Assembly (NCBI GenBank): GCA_944319935.1 | Contig: CALUFM010000009.1 | Coordinates: forward strand, 18,885-82,884 | Source: an uncultured Prevotella sp. | Lineage (GTDB): Bacteria > Bacteroidota > Bacteroidia > Bacteroidales > Bacteroidaceae | Length of the DNA stretch: 64,000 bases | Reading direction: 5' to 3' | In this document: positions 35,626-44,448 of the stretch, in pieces | How positions within the stretch are numbered: the first letter of the stretch is position 1 | Layout: each line of letters begins with the position of its first letter | Program-made: the position numbers and the translations under genes | The notes under the pieces: generated by a model | Database searches by the model: none | Seen by the model: only the letters and a program-made list of their open reading frames with translations | What the model was told of the DNA's origin: nothing

Positions 35626-35638
35626 GTTTGTTAAAAAG

Positions 35639-36715
35639 TCATAAATTAACAGTTTTTTCTAACAAATAGTAATCTAAAACGACCATTGCAGCCATTGCTT
35701 CCACTATCGGCACGGCTCGTGGCAGCACGCAGGGGTCATGCCGTCCGCGCGCTTTCAGCACGGCGGCATGTCCGTTTTTGTCCACTGTCTGTTGTTCAGC
35801 CAGCAATGTGGCCACTGGTTTGAAGGCCACGCGGAAGTAAATGTCCTGCCCGTTGCTTATGCCTCCCTGTATGCCTCCGCTGTGGTTGGTCAGCGTGGAT
35901 ATGCGTCCGTTGTCGTTTATGAAAGGGTCGTTGGCCTCGCTGCCTCGCATCGAGGCTAACGAGAAACCGTCGCCAAACTCTATGCCTTTTGCGGCGTTTA
36001 TGCCGAGCATCGCGCTTCCGAGGGCGGCGTGCAGCTTGCCGAACTCTGGTTCGCCCAAGCCTGCGGGGCATCCTTTTATCACGCAAGTTATCGTGCCGCC
36101 GATGGTGTCGCCATGGGCTTTCACCTCTTTTATGAGTTCGGCCATGGCTTCGGCCTTTGCCGTGTCAGGGCAGCGTACAATGTTTCTTTCAGTTTTTGAC
36201 AGGTCATATTTGCGGTAGTCATTGTCAAGCTTGATGCCGCCTACCTGTGATGTGTATGCCGTCACGCTTACGCCTACCTGCCGCAGGGCGAGCTTGGCCA
36301 GCGCGCCCGCCACGCATCGGCTGATTGTTATGCGTGCCGACGAGCGTCCCCCGCCGCGGTGGTCGCGTATGCCATACTTCACGTTGTAGGTGAAGTCTGC
36401 GTGCGACGGGCGCAGCACGTCGCGCATTTCGTCATAGTCGCCTGACCGCTGGTTGGTGTTCCTGACGATAAAGCCGATGGGGCAGCCCGTTGACTTGCCA
36501 TCGAACACCCCGCTAAGCAGCTCAACCTGGTCGGCCTCATTGCGCCCCGTGGTTATCGCGCTTTGCCCCGGGCGGCGGCGGTCAAGCTCGTGTTGTATGA
36601 AGTCTTGGTCGATGTCGATGCCTGCAGGGTAGCCGTCAACAACGCCGCCTATCGCCTCGCCGTGGCTCTCGCCGAAGGTGGTGAGGCGGAACAGAGTGCC
36701 GAAAGTATTGCGCAT
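35639..36715 (-). CDS. aroC: Chorismate synthase
   Basis: 358 residues. Converts EPSP to chorismate with reduced FMN. Signatures GESHG (N-terminus), [11 protein letters not shown], and [14 protein letters not shown] are clear, and [15 protein letters not shown] is the family C-terminus. It is alone on the strand with no other aro genes. Confidence 0.97.
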   Translation of the reverse strand: MRNTFGTLFRLTTFGESHGEAIGGVVDGYPAGIDIDQDFIQHELDRRRPGQSAITTGRNEADQVELLSGVFDGKSTGCPIGFIVRNTNQRSGDYDEMRDVLRPSHADFTYNVKYGIRDHRGGGRSSARITISRCVAGALAKLALRQVGVSVTAYTSQVGGIKLDNDYRKYDLSKTERNIVRCPDTAKAEAMAELIKEVKAHGDTIGGTITCVIKGCPAGLGEPEFGKLHAALGSAMLGINAAKGIEFGDGFSLASMRGSEANDPFINDNGRISTLTNHSGGIQGGISNGQDIYFRVAFKPVATLLAEQQTVDKNGHAAVLKARGRHDPCVLPRAVPIVEAMAAMVVLDYYLLEKTVNL

Positions 36716-36721
36716 GGGTGG

Positions 36722-36868
36722 TGAAAAATGAATAAATTACAGAATAAGATGACGAAAAAAGAATGGTTTTAAATGAAAAATGAAGAATGAATAATGAAAA
36801 ATCACCTGACGGTTCCACGTTTCTTGTCCGTATGATTTTTCATTATTCATTCTTCATTTTTCATTAAT
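36722..36868. repeat. Word palindrome (AATGAAAAAT / ATTTTTCATT)
   Basis: AAATGAAGAATGAATAATGA on the left, TTTTTCATTATTCATTCTTC on the right, around a 25-nt spacer. The arms pair almost perfectly over 20 bp. Confidence 0.85.
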
Positions 36869-37499
36869 TCTTGTGGCAGCATCCGCCCTCGTGGTGGCCT
36901 CCGCAGCATTCTCCGTCGTCATGATGGCCTTTGCAGTGGCCTTCCCCGTGGCCGTGACCGCAGCATCCGCCGTCATCGTGGTGGCCTCCGCAGCAGCAGC
37001 CCTCGCCGCTCATGCGGTTGATGAGGCCCTGTATCTCTTCGTTGGTGGCTTCGCGCGACTCTACCACGTGCCCCTTGAAGTTGAGCGTCTTGCCGGCGAG
37101 CGGGTGGTTGAGGTCAATCCTCACCTTGTCGTTGCCTACCGACACGACCTTGCCCAGGAACCTGTTGCCGTCTTCGTTTTGCAGCGGCACGATGGCGTCT
37201 TTGTATATGCGTTCGCGGTCGAAGTGGCCGTTTATGCAGAATATTTCCTTGTCGAGGTCGAGGACATGCTCCTGTTCGTAGTCGCCATAGGCTTCGTCTT
37301 TCTGCAGGGTGAAGTCAAATTCCGCGCCCTTTTCCAATCCGGCAATCTCTTTCTCGAAAGCGTCAAGCGTTATGCCGTATCCGCTTATGAACTGGAACGG
37401 CTCCTTGTCGGTAGCCTCTTCCACGAGTTCGCTCTCTCCGTTGTCAACCGTGTACAGCTTGTAAGCCACGGCGATGTATTTGTTCAAGTTGCTTCCCAT
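36864..37499 (-). CDS. slyD: FKBP-type peptidyl-prolyl isomerase, SlyD-like, with His/Cys metal-binding tail
   Basis: 211 residues. The isomerase core with an inserted chaperone flap spans about 1-165 (AVAYKLYTVDNGE, FISGYGITLDAFEKEIAGL, EAYGDYE, DLNHPLAGKTLNFKGHV). The last 45 residues are almost only Gly, His, Cys and Asp (for example GCCCGGHHDDGGCCGHGHGE), as in SlyD, which hands nickel to hydrogenase. No hydrogenase gene is in the window. The tail is longer in cysteines than typical. Confidence 0.93.
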   Translation of the reverse strand: MGSNLNKYIAVAYKLYTVDNGESELVEEATDKEPFQFISGYGITLDAFEKEIAGLEKGAEFDFTLQKDEAYGDYEQEHVLDLDKEIFCINGHFDRERIYKDAIVPLQNEDGNRFLGKVVSVGNDKVRIDLNHPLAGKTLNFKGHVVESREATNEEIQGLINRMSGEGCCCGGHHDDGGCCGHGHGEGHCKGHHDDGECCGGHHEGGCCHKN

Positions 37500-37566
37500 T
37501 TTCTTCAGCTAATTGTTTTTTCCGTGCAAAGATAATGATTTTTCGACAAATACCGAAAGTAATCAT

Positions 37567-37604
37567 AAAAGAAACGAGGTGTGGTGATTTCCTGCACACC
37601 TCGT
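37567..37604 (-). terminator. Terminator of the PIN toxin operon
   Basis: ACGAGGTGTG (37574-37583) with CACACCTCGT (37595-37604), followed on the minus strand by TTTCTTTTA. Confidence 0.75.
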
Positions 37605-37631
37605 AAATGGGTCAGAATGATGATGGAATGA

Positions 37632-38039
37632 TTATAGGATAATTAGAAATTCATTCGGTGATAATACCGGGATTTTGGAAAGGATGAAATCTTTTTTGTT
37701 CCGAGTTACAATTACATCTACGTGTTCTCTCATTGCTGAATAGTATTGCAGGGCGTCTTCGTAATCGTCGAAAGGCGAAGCGAGGGCGTTGTCTACTTCC
37801 TTGCCGCTTACCGTTGTTACTTTAGACAACCGGCGCAAGTTTTCCAGCAACTGTTTCAGCTCGGCTTTCCCATGTTTTCGCAACAGGTAAGCAGCCGTGC
37901 CGTATGTAAGAGGCGAAACGTATAGCTTGATTTTCTGGTTGTATGCCAGTGTGAACAATGCAGCCGCATCGCTCCAAAAAGGTTCTCGTTTGTCCAACAG
38001 GTCGATTACGACATTGGTGTCCAAAAATACTTTTTTCAT
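37632..38039 (-). CDS. PIN-domain ribonuclease, VapC-like toxin
   Basis: 135 residues, PIN fold. Acidic metal ligands: Asp7 in FLDTNVVIDLL, Glu near VDNAL/DYEDALQ, and Asp in VIVTRNKKDF. The ATG overlaps the antitoxin stop by four bases (ATGA), so translation is coupled. Predicted to cleave RNA; the target is unknown. Confidence 0.9.
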   Translation of the reverse strand: MKKVFLDTNVVIDLLDKREPFWSDAAALFTLAYNQKIKLYVSPLTYGTAAYLLRKHGKAELKQLLENLRRLSKVTTVSGKEVDNALASPFDDYEDALQYYSAMREHVDVIVTRNKKDFILSKIPVLSPNEFLIIL

Positions 38040-38305
38040 TTGTATTTCTCTTTCAGGTGTTCATAATAAGCCTTGCGGCCGTTCAGGTCGTCATCATCTA
38101 CATGCTCGCCTGCTCCCAACAAGCTTAACACAATGTCAGGTATTTCCTCTGCCGGTGCTTTTTCCTTCTGTATCAATCGCGAAAGATAGTCTTCTATTAA
38201 TTCAGTCAGGTTGATGCCTTTTTGCTTGGCATACTCACGAGCAGTGTCTACCAGTTGTTTGTTTAAAATCACATTAGTAGTTTCCATAGTCATTCCTATT
38301 GTCAT
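38036..38305 (-). CDS. Antitoxin of the PIN module (DUF6364-like, ribbon-helix-helix)
   Basis: 89 residues. The start (MTIGMTMETTNVILNKQLVD) leads into a short beta strand, then helices with LTELIEDYLSRLIQ, as in RHH antitoxins, and an acidic C-terminus (DDDDLNGRKAYYEHLKEKY) that would wrap the toxin. The ATG at 38305 follows AGGAGAAGGA and is preferred; ATG at 38287 is possible. A promoter inside a repeat (38318-38350) reads into it. Confidence 0.85.
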   Translation of the reverse strand: MTIGMTMETTNVILNKQLVDTAREYAKQKGINLTELIEDYLSRLIQKEKAPAEEIPDIVLSLLGAGEHVDDDDLNGRKAYYEHLKEKYK

Positions 38306-38317
38306 TTCCTTCTCCTA

Positions 38318-38402
38318 TGCAAAGATAATGCAAACCGAGCGGAATGCAAAATAAAAGCGAGTGAAACGAGTTTTTATTTTCATTTCCGAGGTGCAGGTTG
38401 CT
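38318..38402 (-). repeat. Promoter-bearing repeat, copy 1
   Basis: Minus strand has TTTGC (38350-38346), 18 bp, TATCTTTGCA (38327-38318), feeding the antitoxin. The body AAATAAAAGCGAGTGAAACG folds on itself, and shared blocks with copy 2 include CAAAATAAAAG and AGGTGCAG/GGGTGCAG. Confidence 0.75.
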
Positions 38403-38564
38403 TTGTTCAAAGACGGTGAGAATGAAGGTGAAACGCGAAATGAAGATGCCTGAAGGGCATCGCTTCAAGGCGAAAACGGACGCGGGTTGATAGTTGTTTG
38501 GGCTGAAGCCAGAATGCGGTTGGCCGTCAATGCCGGCGCGGAGGGTGGCGTCAGCGGTTTTTGT

Positions 38565-38685
38565 TAGCAGTCTTTTATAGTGCGGAAGGCGGCAAACGGC
38601 ACGATAAAAGGCCACCTTTTGCAGCACAAAAGATGGCCTTCGGGTAAGTGGCTGATTATCAAATGGATGCAGCCTGGCGGCAAAC
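38565..38685. repeat. 22-bp-period palindromic repeat cluster, locus D
   Basis: GGCAAACGGCACGATAAAAG, CACCTTTTGCAGCACAAAAG, then GGCCTTCGGG, and the boundary motif GGCTGATTATCAAATGGATG (38650 on), which matches that of loci B and C. Confidence 0.8.
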
Positions 38686-38706
38686 GCCGGCGGTGGCATC
38701 CGCCTG

Positions 38707-40062
38707 TCAGGCGTCTTGTTTGTTTTCTTTCTTGAGGTCGCCGCTGAGGTTGATGGCTTCGAGCAGCTTTATCGCGTCAACGTATTGCGCTATGCCCTCG
38801 GCCACTTTCTTGGCGTCGCGCATGGCGAGGACTACGGTTGACGGACGGTTGACCACGTCGCCGCCGGCGAACACGCCCTTGCGGCTCGTCATTCCGCACG
38901 GCGTTTCGCGCGTAAGCACGTATCCGCTCTCGTCGGTATCGATGCCCTTGGTCGTAGAGACGATGCGGCTGGCCGGCACAGAGCCTATGGCCATAAGCAC
39001 CTTGTCGGCCTTTTCGGTGCGGCGTTGCCCGTCATGCTCTATCACTACTCCGCAAAGCGTGCCGTTGTAGTCAAGTATCTCGACCAGCTTTGATTCCCAG
39101 TTGAATTTCACTCCTTCGGCAACGGCTTCGTCGTATTCAGAGCGCAGCGCGCTCATGTCGTCGATGGTCTTGTGGTATATGACCTCAACGTCGCGCGCCC
39201 CCATGCGGATTGCCGTGCGTGCGGCGTCCATCGCGGTGTTGCCGCAGCCCAAAACGAACACGCGGTCGCCGTCTTGCACGGGCACGTCCTCGCGTTCTAT
39301 GCTGCCCTCGTTGTACAGGCTGACCTTGCGCAGGAAGTAAACCGCCTGGCGGACGCCGCGCAGGTTGCGTCCGGGAATGTCCGGCTTGCGGGGCTTCACG
39401 GTGCCTGTGCCCATGAAGATGGCGTCGAAGCCCTGCTCGAACAGTTGGTCTATGTTGAGGTCGGTGCCGATGGTCGTGTTGCAGTGGAACACCACGCCAA
39501 GCTCTTCAATCTTCTTTATTTCACGGCGCACAACGTCTTTGGGCAGACGGTATTCGGGTATGCCGAACATGAGTACGCCTCCCGGCTCGGGTTCCATCTC
39601 GAATATCTCCACGTTGAAGCCCTGTCGTGCCAGGTCGCCGGCGATGGTCAGGCCGGCAGGGCCTGAGCCGATGACGGCTACTTTGCCGCGGGTCTTGGGC
39701 TGAAGTTTCTCTCGTATTAGTGCCATGTCGCCGTCGAAGTCGGCAATGAAGCGTTCCAGCTTGCCCACGTGTATGCCTTCGCCTTTCTTCGCCAGCACGC
39801 AGTGGCCTTCGCATTGCTTCTCATGCGGGCACACGCGGCCGCATACGGCGGGCAGGTTGCTCTCGTTGTTGATGATGGCCATGGCGTTGCCGAGGTTGCC
39901 GCGCGACAGCTCGTGTATCCAGTCGGGTATGTCATGGCTGATGGGGCAGCCTTTCTTGCATTGCGGAACTTTGCAATGCAGGCATCTTTTGGCCTCGTTG
40001 ATGGCCTCAAGCATGGTGTAACCTTCGTTCACCTCATGAAAAAGTTGTTTTTGTTCTTCCAT
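38707..40062 (-). CDS. gltD: GltD-type NADPH:Fe-S flavin oxidoreductase (glutamate synthase small-subunit family)
   Basis: 451 residues from the ATG at 40062 (MEEQKQLFHE). N-terminal cysteines CLHCKVPQCKKGC and CGRVCPHEKQCEGHC bind two [4Fe-4S] clusters; then an FAD fold (GSGPAGLTIAGDLAR) and an NADPH fold (GCGNTAMDAARTAIR). No large GltB subunit is adjacent, so it may act alone, with an unlinked partner, or as an NfnB/SudA-like electron-bifurcation subunit. The promoter lies in repeat copy 2. Confidence 0.88.
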   Translation of the reverse strand: MEEQKQLFHEVNEGYTMLEAINEAKRCLHCKVPQCKKGCPISHDIPDWIHELSRGNLGNAMAIINNESNLPAVCGRVCPHEKQCEGHCVLAKKGEGIHVGKLERFIADFDGDMALIREKLQPKTRGKVAVIGSGPAGLTIAGDLARQGFNVEIFEMEPEPGGVLMFGIPEYRLPKDVVRREIKKIEELGVVFHCNTTIGTDLNIDQLFEQGFDAIFMGTGTVKPRKPDIPGRNLRGVRQAVYFLRKVSLYNEGSIEREDVPVQDGDRVFVLGCGNTAMDAARTAIRMGARDVEVIYHKTIDDMSALRSEYDEAVAEGVKFNWESKLVEILDYNGTLCGVVIEHDGQRRTEKADKVLMAIGSVPASRIVSTTKGIDTDESGYVLTRETPCGMTSRKGVFAGGDVVNRPSTVVLAMRDAKKVAEGIAQYVDAIKLLEAINLSGDLKKENKQDA

Positions 40063-40091
40063 TATTTTCGTAGTTTGATTGTGTTTCTGTT

Positions 40092-40175
40092 TGCAAAGAT
40101 AGTGCAAACAGAGTGAACGGCAAAATAAAAGTGACGCAACAAACTCTTATTTTGCATTTCAGGGGTGCAGCGTGA
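40092..40175 (-). repeat. Promoter-bearing repeat, copy 2
   Basis: Minus strand has TTTGC (40124-40120), 18 bp, TATCTTTGCA (40101-40092), reading into gltD with a 30-nt leader. The body CAAAATAAAAGTGACGC.. and CTTATTTTGCATTTCAG match copy 1 in order. Confidence 0.75.
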
Positions 40176-40337
40176 TTTCATCCATAGTCGGCCAAAGTTC
40201 GGTCCAAGCCAAAATGCAAGTGGTGGCAACGGCCTTTCGTGTTGCATTCTTGTGACGTTGCGCCCCTTGCGTGGAAGAGTGTAAAAAAAATTGCATTTTT
40301 TTCTTTGTCTGTAATTTATTTTTTGTAATTTTGCGCA

Positions 40338-40388
40338 ATGGAACAACGCATTTTGCGCACGTCTTCGCGTGTGGTGTACAGTTCGTGA
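40338..40388 (+). CDS. Possible 16-residue leader peptide upstream of the sugar-phosphate transferase
   Basis: ATG at 40338 comes 3-5 nt after a -7-like GTAATTTTGC, giving MEQRILRTSSRVVYSS and a TGA. The following 160 nt holds a hairpin (GTCGGG/CCCGAC at about 40478-40509) before the next gene. A leaderless regulatory peptide is possible, but the ORF is short enough to be chance. Confidence 0.25.
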   Translation: MEQRILRTSSRVVYSS

Positions 40389-40548
40389 TGACGCATTGGC
40401 AACGTATCTGGTAAAACTAAACTTGGCTTTGCGGCTTTTACGGAATAATGGATGGCGTTGCTTTTCATTAGTTGATGTGTTTGTCGGGGTTGTGCTTGCC
40501 GCATGCCCGACAGTAAATGAAAATAGAGAGAACTTGAAAATCTAAGAT

Positions 40549-41961
40549 ATGATTTCCGCATTTGACCGAACATTTAAACTAGGCGTATTGTTGTCAGTAA
40601 TCGATTGGCTGACATTTAACATCGTTTTCTTATTGTCCTATTTCCTTGACTGGTTTCCGTTGCTTGATTGGAACGGGCATTTCGCAACATATATCGTGGC
40701 GGCCAACGTGGCGTACGCCATAGCGTTGCAACTTGTCACAATAAGTCTTCACCACAGGCAGGCGCAACCTGCAAAGGTGCTTAGCAACACATCGCGCACT
40801 TCAATCATGTTCATTGTGCTTTACACTTCCTTCTTAGGGGTGTTCACCAATGTGGGCGTGCCCGGCTTTTGGGCGTCTTTGCTATTGGCGGCGGTGGTGT
40901 TCATCGCCACTACGGTTGAAAGGTTGCTGTTGCGCCATTATATAATAAACAGGCGAATGAGCGGCCGTGACACGGTGAAAGCCGTTATACTTGGCACCGG
41001 TGAAATGGCTCAGAGGGCGGTGAACGTGATGTCTGACAACTGGAACGGGTACAACCTGCTTGGGTATTTCGCCAGTCAGGGCGACATGGAGCTTGTAACC
41101 GTCGGCACGGGGGAAGCCGTGCGGCGTCTCGGGGAGGAAGGAGACATATTCGAATTTCTTGAGAAAAACAGCGTTGACGAATTGTATATAAGCAAGGTTC
41201 CGGTAGGAAATGCGGATTTCAAGGCCTTGATGCAGCTCTGTGACAAGAAGATGATACGTGCGTATTACGTGCCTTCGACAGTTTACGGGGAGTTCCGCAA
41301 GGCCAAGGTGAAGGAGTTTGGCGACATATACGTGTTGTCGCAATACAACGAACCGCTGATGGACATGCGCAACAGGATAAACAAGCGGATGTTCGACGTT
41401 GTGGTGTCGCTGTTGTTCCTGTGTACGTTGTTCCCCTTCATACTTGCCGTTGTTTATATTGTTTCCAAGATAACGATGCCTGGCCCGCTGTTTTTCAAGC
41501 AGAAGCGCACGGGATATGACGGGCGCGACTTTTGGTGTTACAAGTTCCGCAGCATGAAGGTCAACAAGGATTCTGACACCGTTCAGGCTGTGAAGGACGA
41601 CCCGCGTGTGACAAAGTGGGGCGCGCTGATGAGGCATACCAACATTGACGAGCTGCCGCAGTTCATCAATGTGCTGAAAGGGGACATGAGCCTTGTAGGC
41701 CCGAGGCCGCACATGCTGGCGCACACTGATTACTATTCAGAGCTTATATCCGACTATATGATACGCCATTATGTCAAGCCCGGGATAACGGGATGGGCGC
41801 AGACTCACGGCGAACGCGGCGAGACAAAGACCGTAGACGACATGCGCCGCCGCGTGGAAAAGGACATCTGGTACATCGAGCATTGGAGCTTCTGGCTGGA
41901 TATCCAAATCATGTTCAAGACAGTGGCTGACGCAATACATGGCGACGACAAGGCGTATTGA
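40549..41961 (+). CDS. Polyprenyl-phosphate sugar-1-phosphate transferase (WcaJ/WbaP type)
   Basis: 470 residues. Initiates exopolysaccharide or O-antigen repeat units by moving a hexose-1-phosphate to undecaprenyl phosphate. N-terminal four-helix membrane domain (to about 120), a CoA-binding-like Rossmann part (AVILGTGEMAQRAVNV), then a last helix and the catalytic domain: PGPLFFKQKRTGYDGR, FRSMKV, DELPQFINVLKGDMSLVGPRP, and KPGITGWAQ. The conserved Asp-Glu pair (NIDELPQ) is present. No other capsule genes are linked here. Confidence 0.92.
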   Translation: MISAFDRTFKLGVLLSVIDWLTFNIVFLLSYFLDWFPLLDWNGHFATYIVAANVAYAIALQLVTISLHHRQAQPAKVLSNTSRTSIMFIVLYTSFLGVFTNVGVPGFWASLLLAAVVFIATTVERLLLRHYIINRRMSGRDTVKAVILGTGEMAQRAVNVMSDNWNGYNLLGYFASQGDMELVTVGTGEAVRRLGEEGDIFEFLEKNSVDELYISKVPVGNADFKALMQLCDKKMIRAYYVPSTVYGEFRKAKVKEFGDIYVLSQYNEPLMDMRNRINKRMFDVVVSLLFLCTLFPFILAVVYIVSKITMPGPLFFKQKRTGYDGRDFWCYKFRSMKVNKDSDTVQAVKDDPRVTKWGALMRHTNIDELPQFINVLKGDMSLVGPRPHMLAHTDYYSELISDYMIRHYVKPGITGWAQTHGERGETKTVDDMRRRVEKDIWYIEHWSFWLDIQIMFKTVADAIHGDDKAY

Positions 41962-41967
41962 TTTTTT

Positions 41968-42182
41968 CAACGGACAAGTGGCTGGCAGACGAGCAAACAA
42001 GCCGTTGGCAAAGAAGCAGCCAGTGACGAGCAGGTGAGCCTCGGTTGAGGGTAAAAAGCAGACAAGGAGATTTGCGCATGATGTGCCAATAACATCTTAA
42101 ACGCAAATCTCCTTGTCTGCTTTTTTCTTGTTTGCTTGTCTGCTGACAGTTTGTTTTCTCGTCTGCTGACGGCTTGCCGGCT
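41968..42182. repeat. Word palindrome (CAAGCAGA / CTTGTCTG), long
   Basis: Words GGACAAGTGGCTGGCAGACG, AGCAGACAAGGAGATTTGCG on the left, and the exact inverse CGCAAATCTCCTTGTCTGC on the right, followed by more TTGTCTGC words. Confidence 0.85.
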
Positions 42183-42188
42183 GAGAGA

Positions 42189-43604
42189 TTAGAATGTCAC
42201 GAACTTCGTGTTGGTTATTGTTATCTCGGGATTGTCTTTTATTTCCTTATCCTTCTTTGTGTAAAAGAAAGTGGAGTTGTCTATAGTCACGTCGTGAACG
42301 CAGTTCATTCCGGGCAGCCCTGTCACCGATATGGCGGTCTTGACGTTGCGGCAAGTGACGTTGGAGATGTGTATGTCGCAGAATTCCGGGGCGAACGGAG
42401 CGTCTTTCGCCACCGCGCCGGGTTTGCCGTCGTCCTCTTTCACGCTGTATTTCTTGTCCATGTAGGTGCAGTCGAATACTATGGCCTCGTCCTTGATGTC
42501 AGTCATGTAGATGTCGCTGATGTAGATGCCTTCGGTTTTTCCGCCACGGCCTATGCCACTCTTGAAGCGAAGACCGGTGTCAGTGCCGCAGAAGCGGTTG
42601 TCGCGCACCACGATGTTCTTCATTCCGCCGGAGTATTCAGAGCCGATGACGAAGCCGCCGTGGGCGTGGAAAACGGTGTTGTTCTCAATCAGTATGTTCT
42701 CGCACGGGCCGTATTTTACGCCTGACTCGCCGGCTCCGCCTTTCATGCAGATGCCGTCGTCGCCGGCGTCGATGACGTTGTTTACTATCAGTACGTTCCT
42801 GCACGAGCTGATGTCAAGGGCGTCGCCGTTCTGCGCGTTCCACGGGCAACGGATTGTCACGCCGTCAACAATGACGTTTGTGCAGCGGGTGGGGATGAGG
42901 TGGAACTTTGGCGAGTTCTGTATCGTCACGCCTTCGACCAGCACGTTCTCGCAGTCAGTTATTCTTATAAGGTGAGTGCGCATCTTCTCTTGCGCCTCTG
43001 GGGTGTCGGCTATGTTGCCGTAGTTCTTCAGGTTGAACGGAAACCACAGTTTGCCGCCTTCGGTCTCAGTGCCTCCGAGGTATTTGAACTCTTTCCATTC
43101 CGTGTCGCTGACCTTCGAGCGTTTCACCGGACGCCAGTACGCTCCGTTGCCGTCGATTATGCCTTCGCCCGTTATGCTCACGTTCTTTCGCTTGCTTGCG
43201 CTTATCATGGGCGAGCATTTCTTGTCTTTCTTGCCGTCCTTTTCCTTTATGAAGAGGTTTTTGTCAGGCGAAGCCAGCAGTATTGCGTTTTTTTCAAGAT
43301 GCAGGTCGATGTTGTCTTTCAGTGAAATCATGCCGCTTAGCCAGATGCCGGCCGGCACTACCAGGTGGCCTCCGCCTTGCTTGTTGAGCGCGCTTATGGC
43401 CTTGCTGAACGCCTCGGTGTTCAGCGTCAGGCCGTCGCCCACGCCGCCGAAGTCCTTGATGTTCACCGTGTTGGCCGGTATGGCGGGCGCAGCGACCGCT
43501 GGCATTGCCACGGGCATGTTCTTGTAATAGGAGCCGTAGTCCTTCGCTTGGATTGCGCTTGCCGTCAGCATGAGGGCAAGGCACATCATGATTGCTTTTT
43601 TCAT
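42189..43604 (-). CDS. Secreted polygalacturonase-like glycoside hydrolase family 28 enzyme
   Basis: 471 residues, signal peptide MKKAIMMCLALMLTASAIQA. The right-handed beta-helix has the GH28 signatures: NGDALDISSC (first catalytic Asp), DAGDDGICMKGG (catalytic DD), HGGFVIGSEYSGG (HG), and RFKSGIGRGG (RxK). The beginning VNIKDFGGVGDGLTLNTEAF is also typical. It hydrolyses galacturonate links in pectin. Together with the PL1 protein it implies pectin use, although no regulators or SusCD genes are next to it. Confidence 0.94.
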   Translation of the reverse strand: MKKAIMMCLALMLTASAIQAKDYGSYYKNMPVAMPAVAAPAIPANTVNIKDFGGVGDGLTLNTEAFSKAISALNKQGGGHLVVPAGIWLSGMISLKDNIDLHLEKNAILLASPDKNLFIKEKDGKKDKKCSPMISASKRKNVSITGEGIIDGNGAYWRPVKRSKVSDTEWKEFKYLGGTETEGGKLWFPFNLKNYGNIADTPEAQEKMRTHLIRITDCENVLVEGVTIQNSPKFHLIPTRCTNVIVDGVTIRCPWNAQNGDALDISSCRNVLIVNNVIDAGDDGICMKGGAGESGVKYGPCENILIENNTVFHAHGGFVIGSEYSGGMKNIVVRDNRFCGTDTGLRFKSGIGRGGKTEGIYISDIYMTDIKDEAIVFDCTYMDKKYSVKEDDGKPGAVAKDAPFAPEFCDIHISNVTCRNVKTAISVTGLPGMNCVHDVTIDNSTFFYTKKDKEIKDNPEITITNTKFVTF

Positions 43605-43809
43605 GTTTGTTGATTAGTTTATAAGTTTTCAGATAAATGAGAATGTTGCAAAATTAGCACAACTTTGGTATAACCACAAGCAAAGTGTGTTTTTTTAATG
43701 ATTTTTGGCGGGCTTGGGCGGCTTTGGCCGCAATGTGCTTTGCGATAGGTGGCATGGCGGAAGATGGCGAGGCTGGGGCTTTGGCCTGTTTGTTTTTTAC
43801 AGGTGGAAC

Positions 43810-44209
43810 CATATGGTTCATCCGCAACCCCTTTGGATGGCAACAATGCGTAGCAGGGCGTCGAAGACGTCCAGCGTTGCTTAGCCGCATGTGGAGTGAA
43901 GCGGAACTTGCGGTATGTATGCGCAAATAATATCGTCCTCGAAGAGGGCGAACGACATTTACGGTTGTAAGGTTTAAGGTTATACGGTTATTGGGGTATA
44001 CGGACATACCGCATAACCGTAAGAACCCGCCACCGCATAACCCAACACGCCATTCGCCCCCTTCGGGGACGGTTGGGGTAGTTTCAACTTACCGCAGGTT
44101 ACGTTCGCTGCGCTCACTCCACCGGCGGTTAAGCGGAGTTTGCCCCCTTCGGGGACAAGATAGACTTTTATGTACCATCCAAAAAGTTTGCGGATGAACC
44201 AGCCATATG
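43810..44209. repeat. 400-bp nested foldback (long imperfect palindrome)
   Basis: Three pairs of inverted arms nest in order: 43810-43840 with 44175-44209 (CATATGG..TTCATCCGCAA), 43879-43915 with 44090-44134 (GCTTAGCCGC..GTGGAGTG), and 43935-43952 with 44053-44070 (GTCCTCGAAGAGGGCGAA). The centre (43960-44040) is a GGTTATAC/GTATAACC word palindrome. No protein-coding gene is evident inside. Confidence 0.85.
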
Positions 44210-44228
44210 CGTCCTTTCACTTTCCGAT

Positions 44229-44291
44229 ATGCGGCTTTTTGCGCATTAAAAGGCCGTGAATCGTATGCCGAAACATGGTCTTTTGTAATGT
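44229..44291. repeat. 22-bp-period palindromic repeat cluster, locus H (degenerate)
   Basis: CTTTTTGCGCATTAAAAGGC, TGAATCGTATGCCGAAACAT and TCTTTTGTAATG begin 22 bp apart. Confidence 0.55.
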
Positions 44292-44385
44292 ATTGATTAT
44301 CAGTTTGTTATAATGGCGTTGCGAATGTGGTGCGTATTTGTCATGAAAAGAAAAATGAAAAAGATGAAAAAATGTCGGCGAAAAG

Positions 44386-44417
44386 TTTGGCGGTTTGAAA
44401 TATAATGCGTACCTTTG
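44386..44417 (+). promoter_or_regulatory. Promoter of tRNA-Lys
   Basis: TTTG (44386-44389), 20 bp, TACCTTTG (44410-44417). Confidence 0.75.
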
Positions 44418-44448
44418 CACTCGCATTTGAGAAATAACATTTGCAAAC

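Noticed and set aside
36873..37535. 220-codon plus-strand ORF opposite slyD
   Set aside because: Its Ala/Val-rich sequence is the antisense image of the His/Cys tail and the FKBP domain; slyD is certain.
38274..38699. 141-codon minus-strand ORF upstream of the antitoxin
   Set aside because: It runs across the promoter-bearing repeat and 22-bp locus D and is made of repeat-derived codons.
40316..40573. 85-codon minus-strand ORF between gltD and the sugar-phosphate transferase
   Set aside because: No ribosome-binding site, no family features, and it overlaps the transferase start on the other strand.
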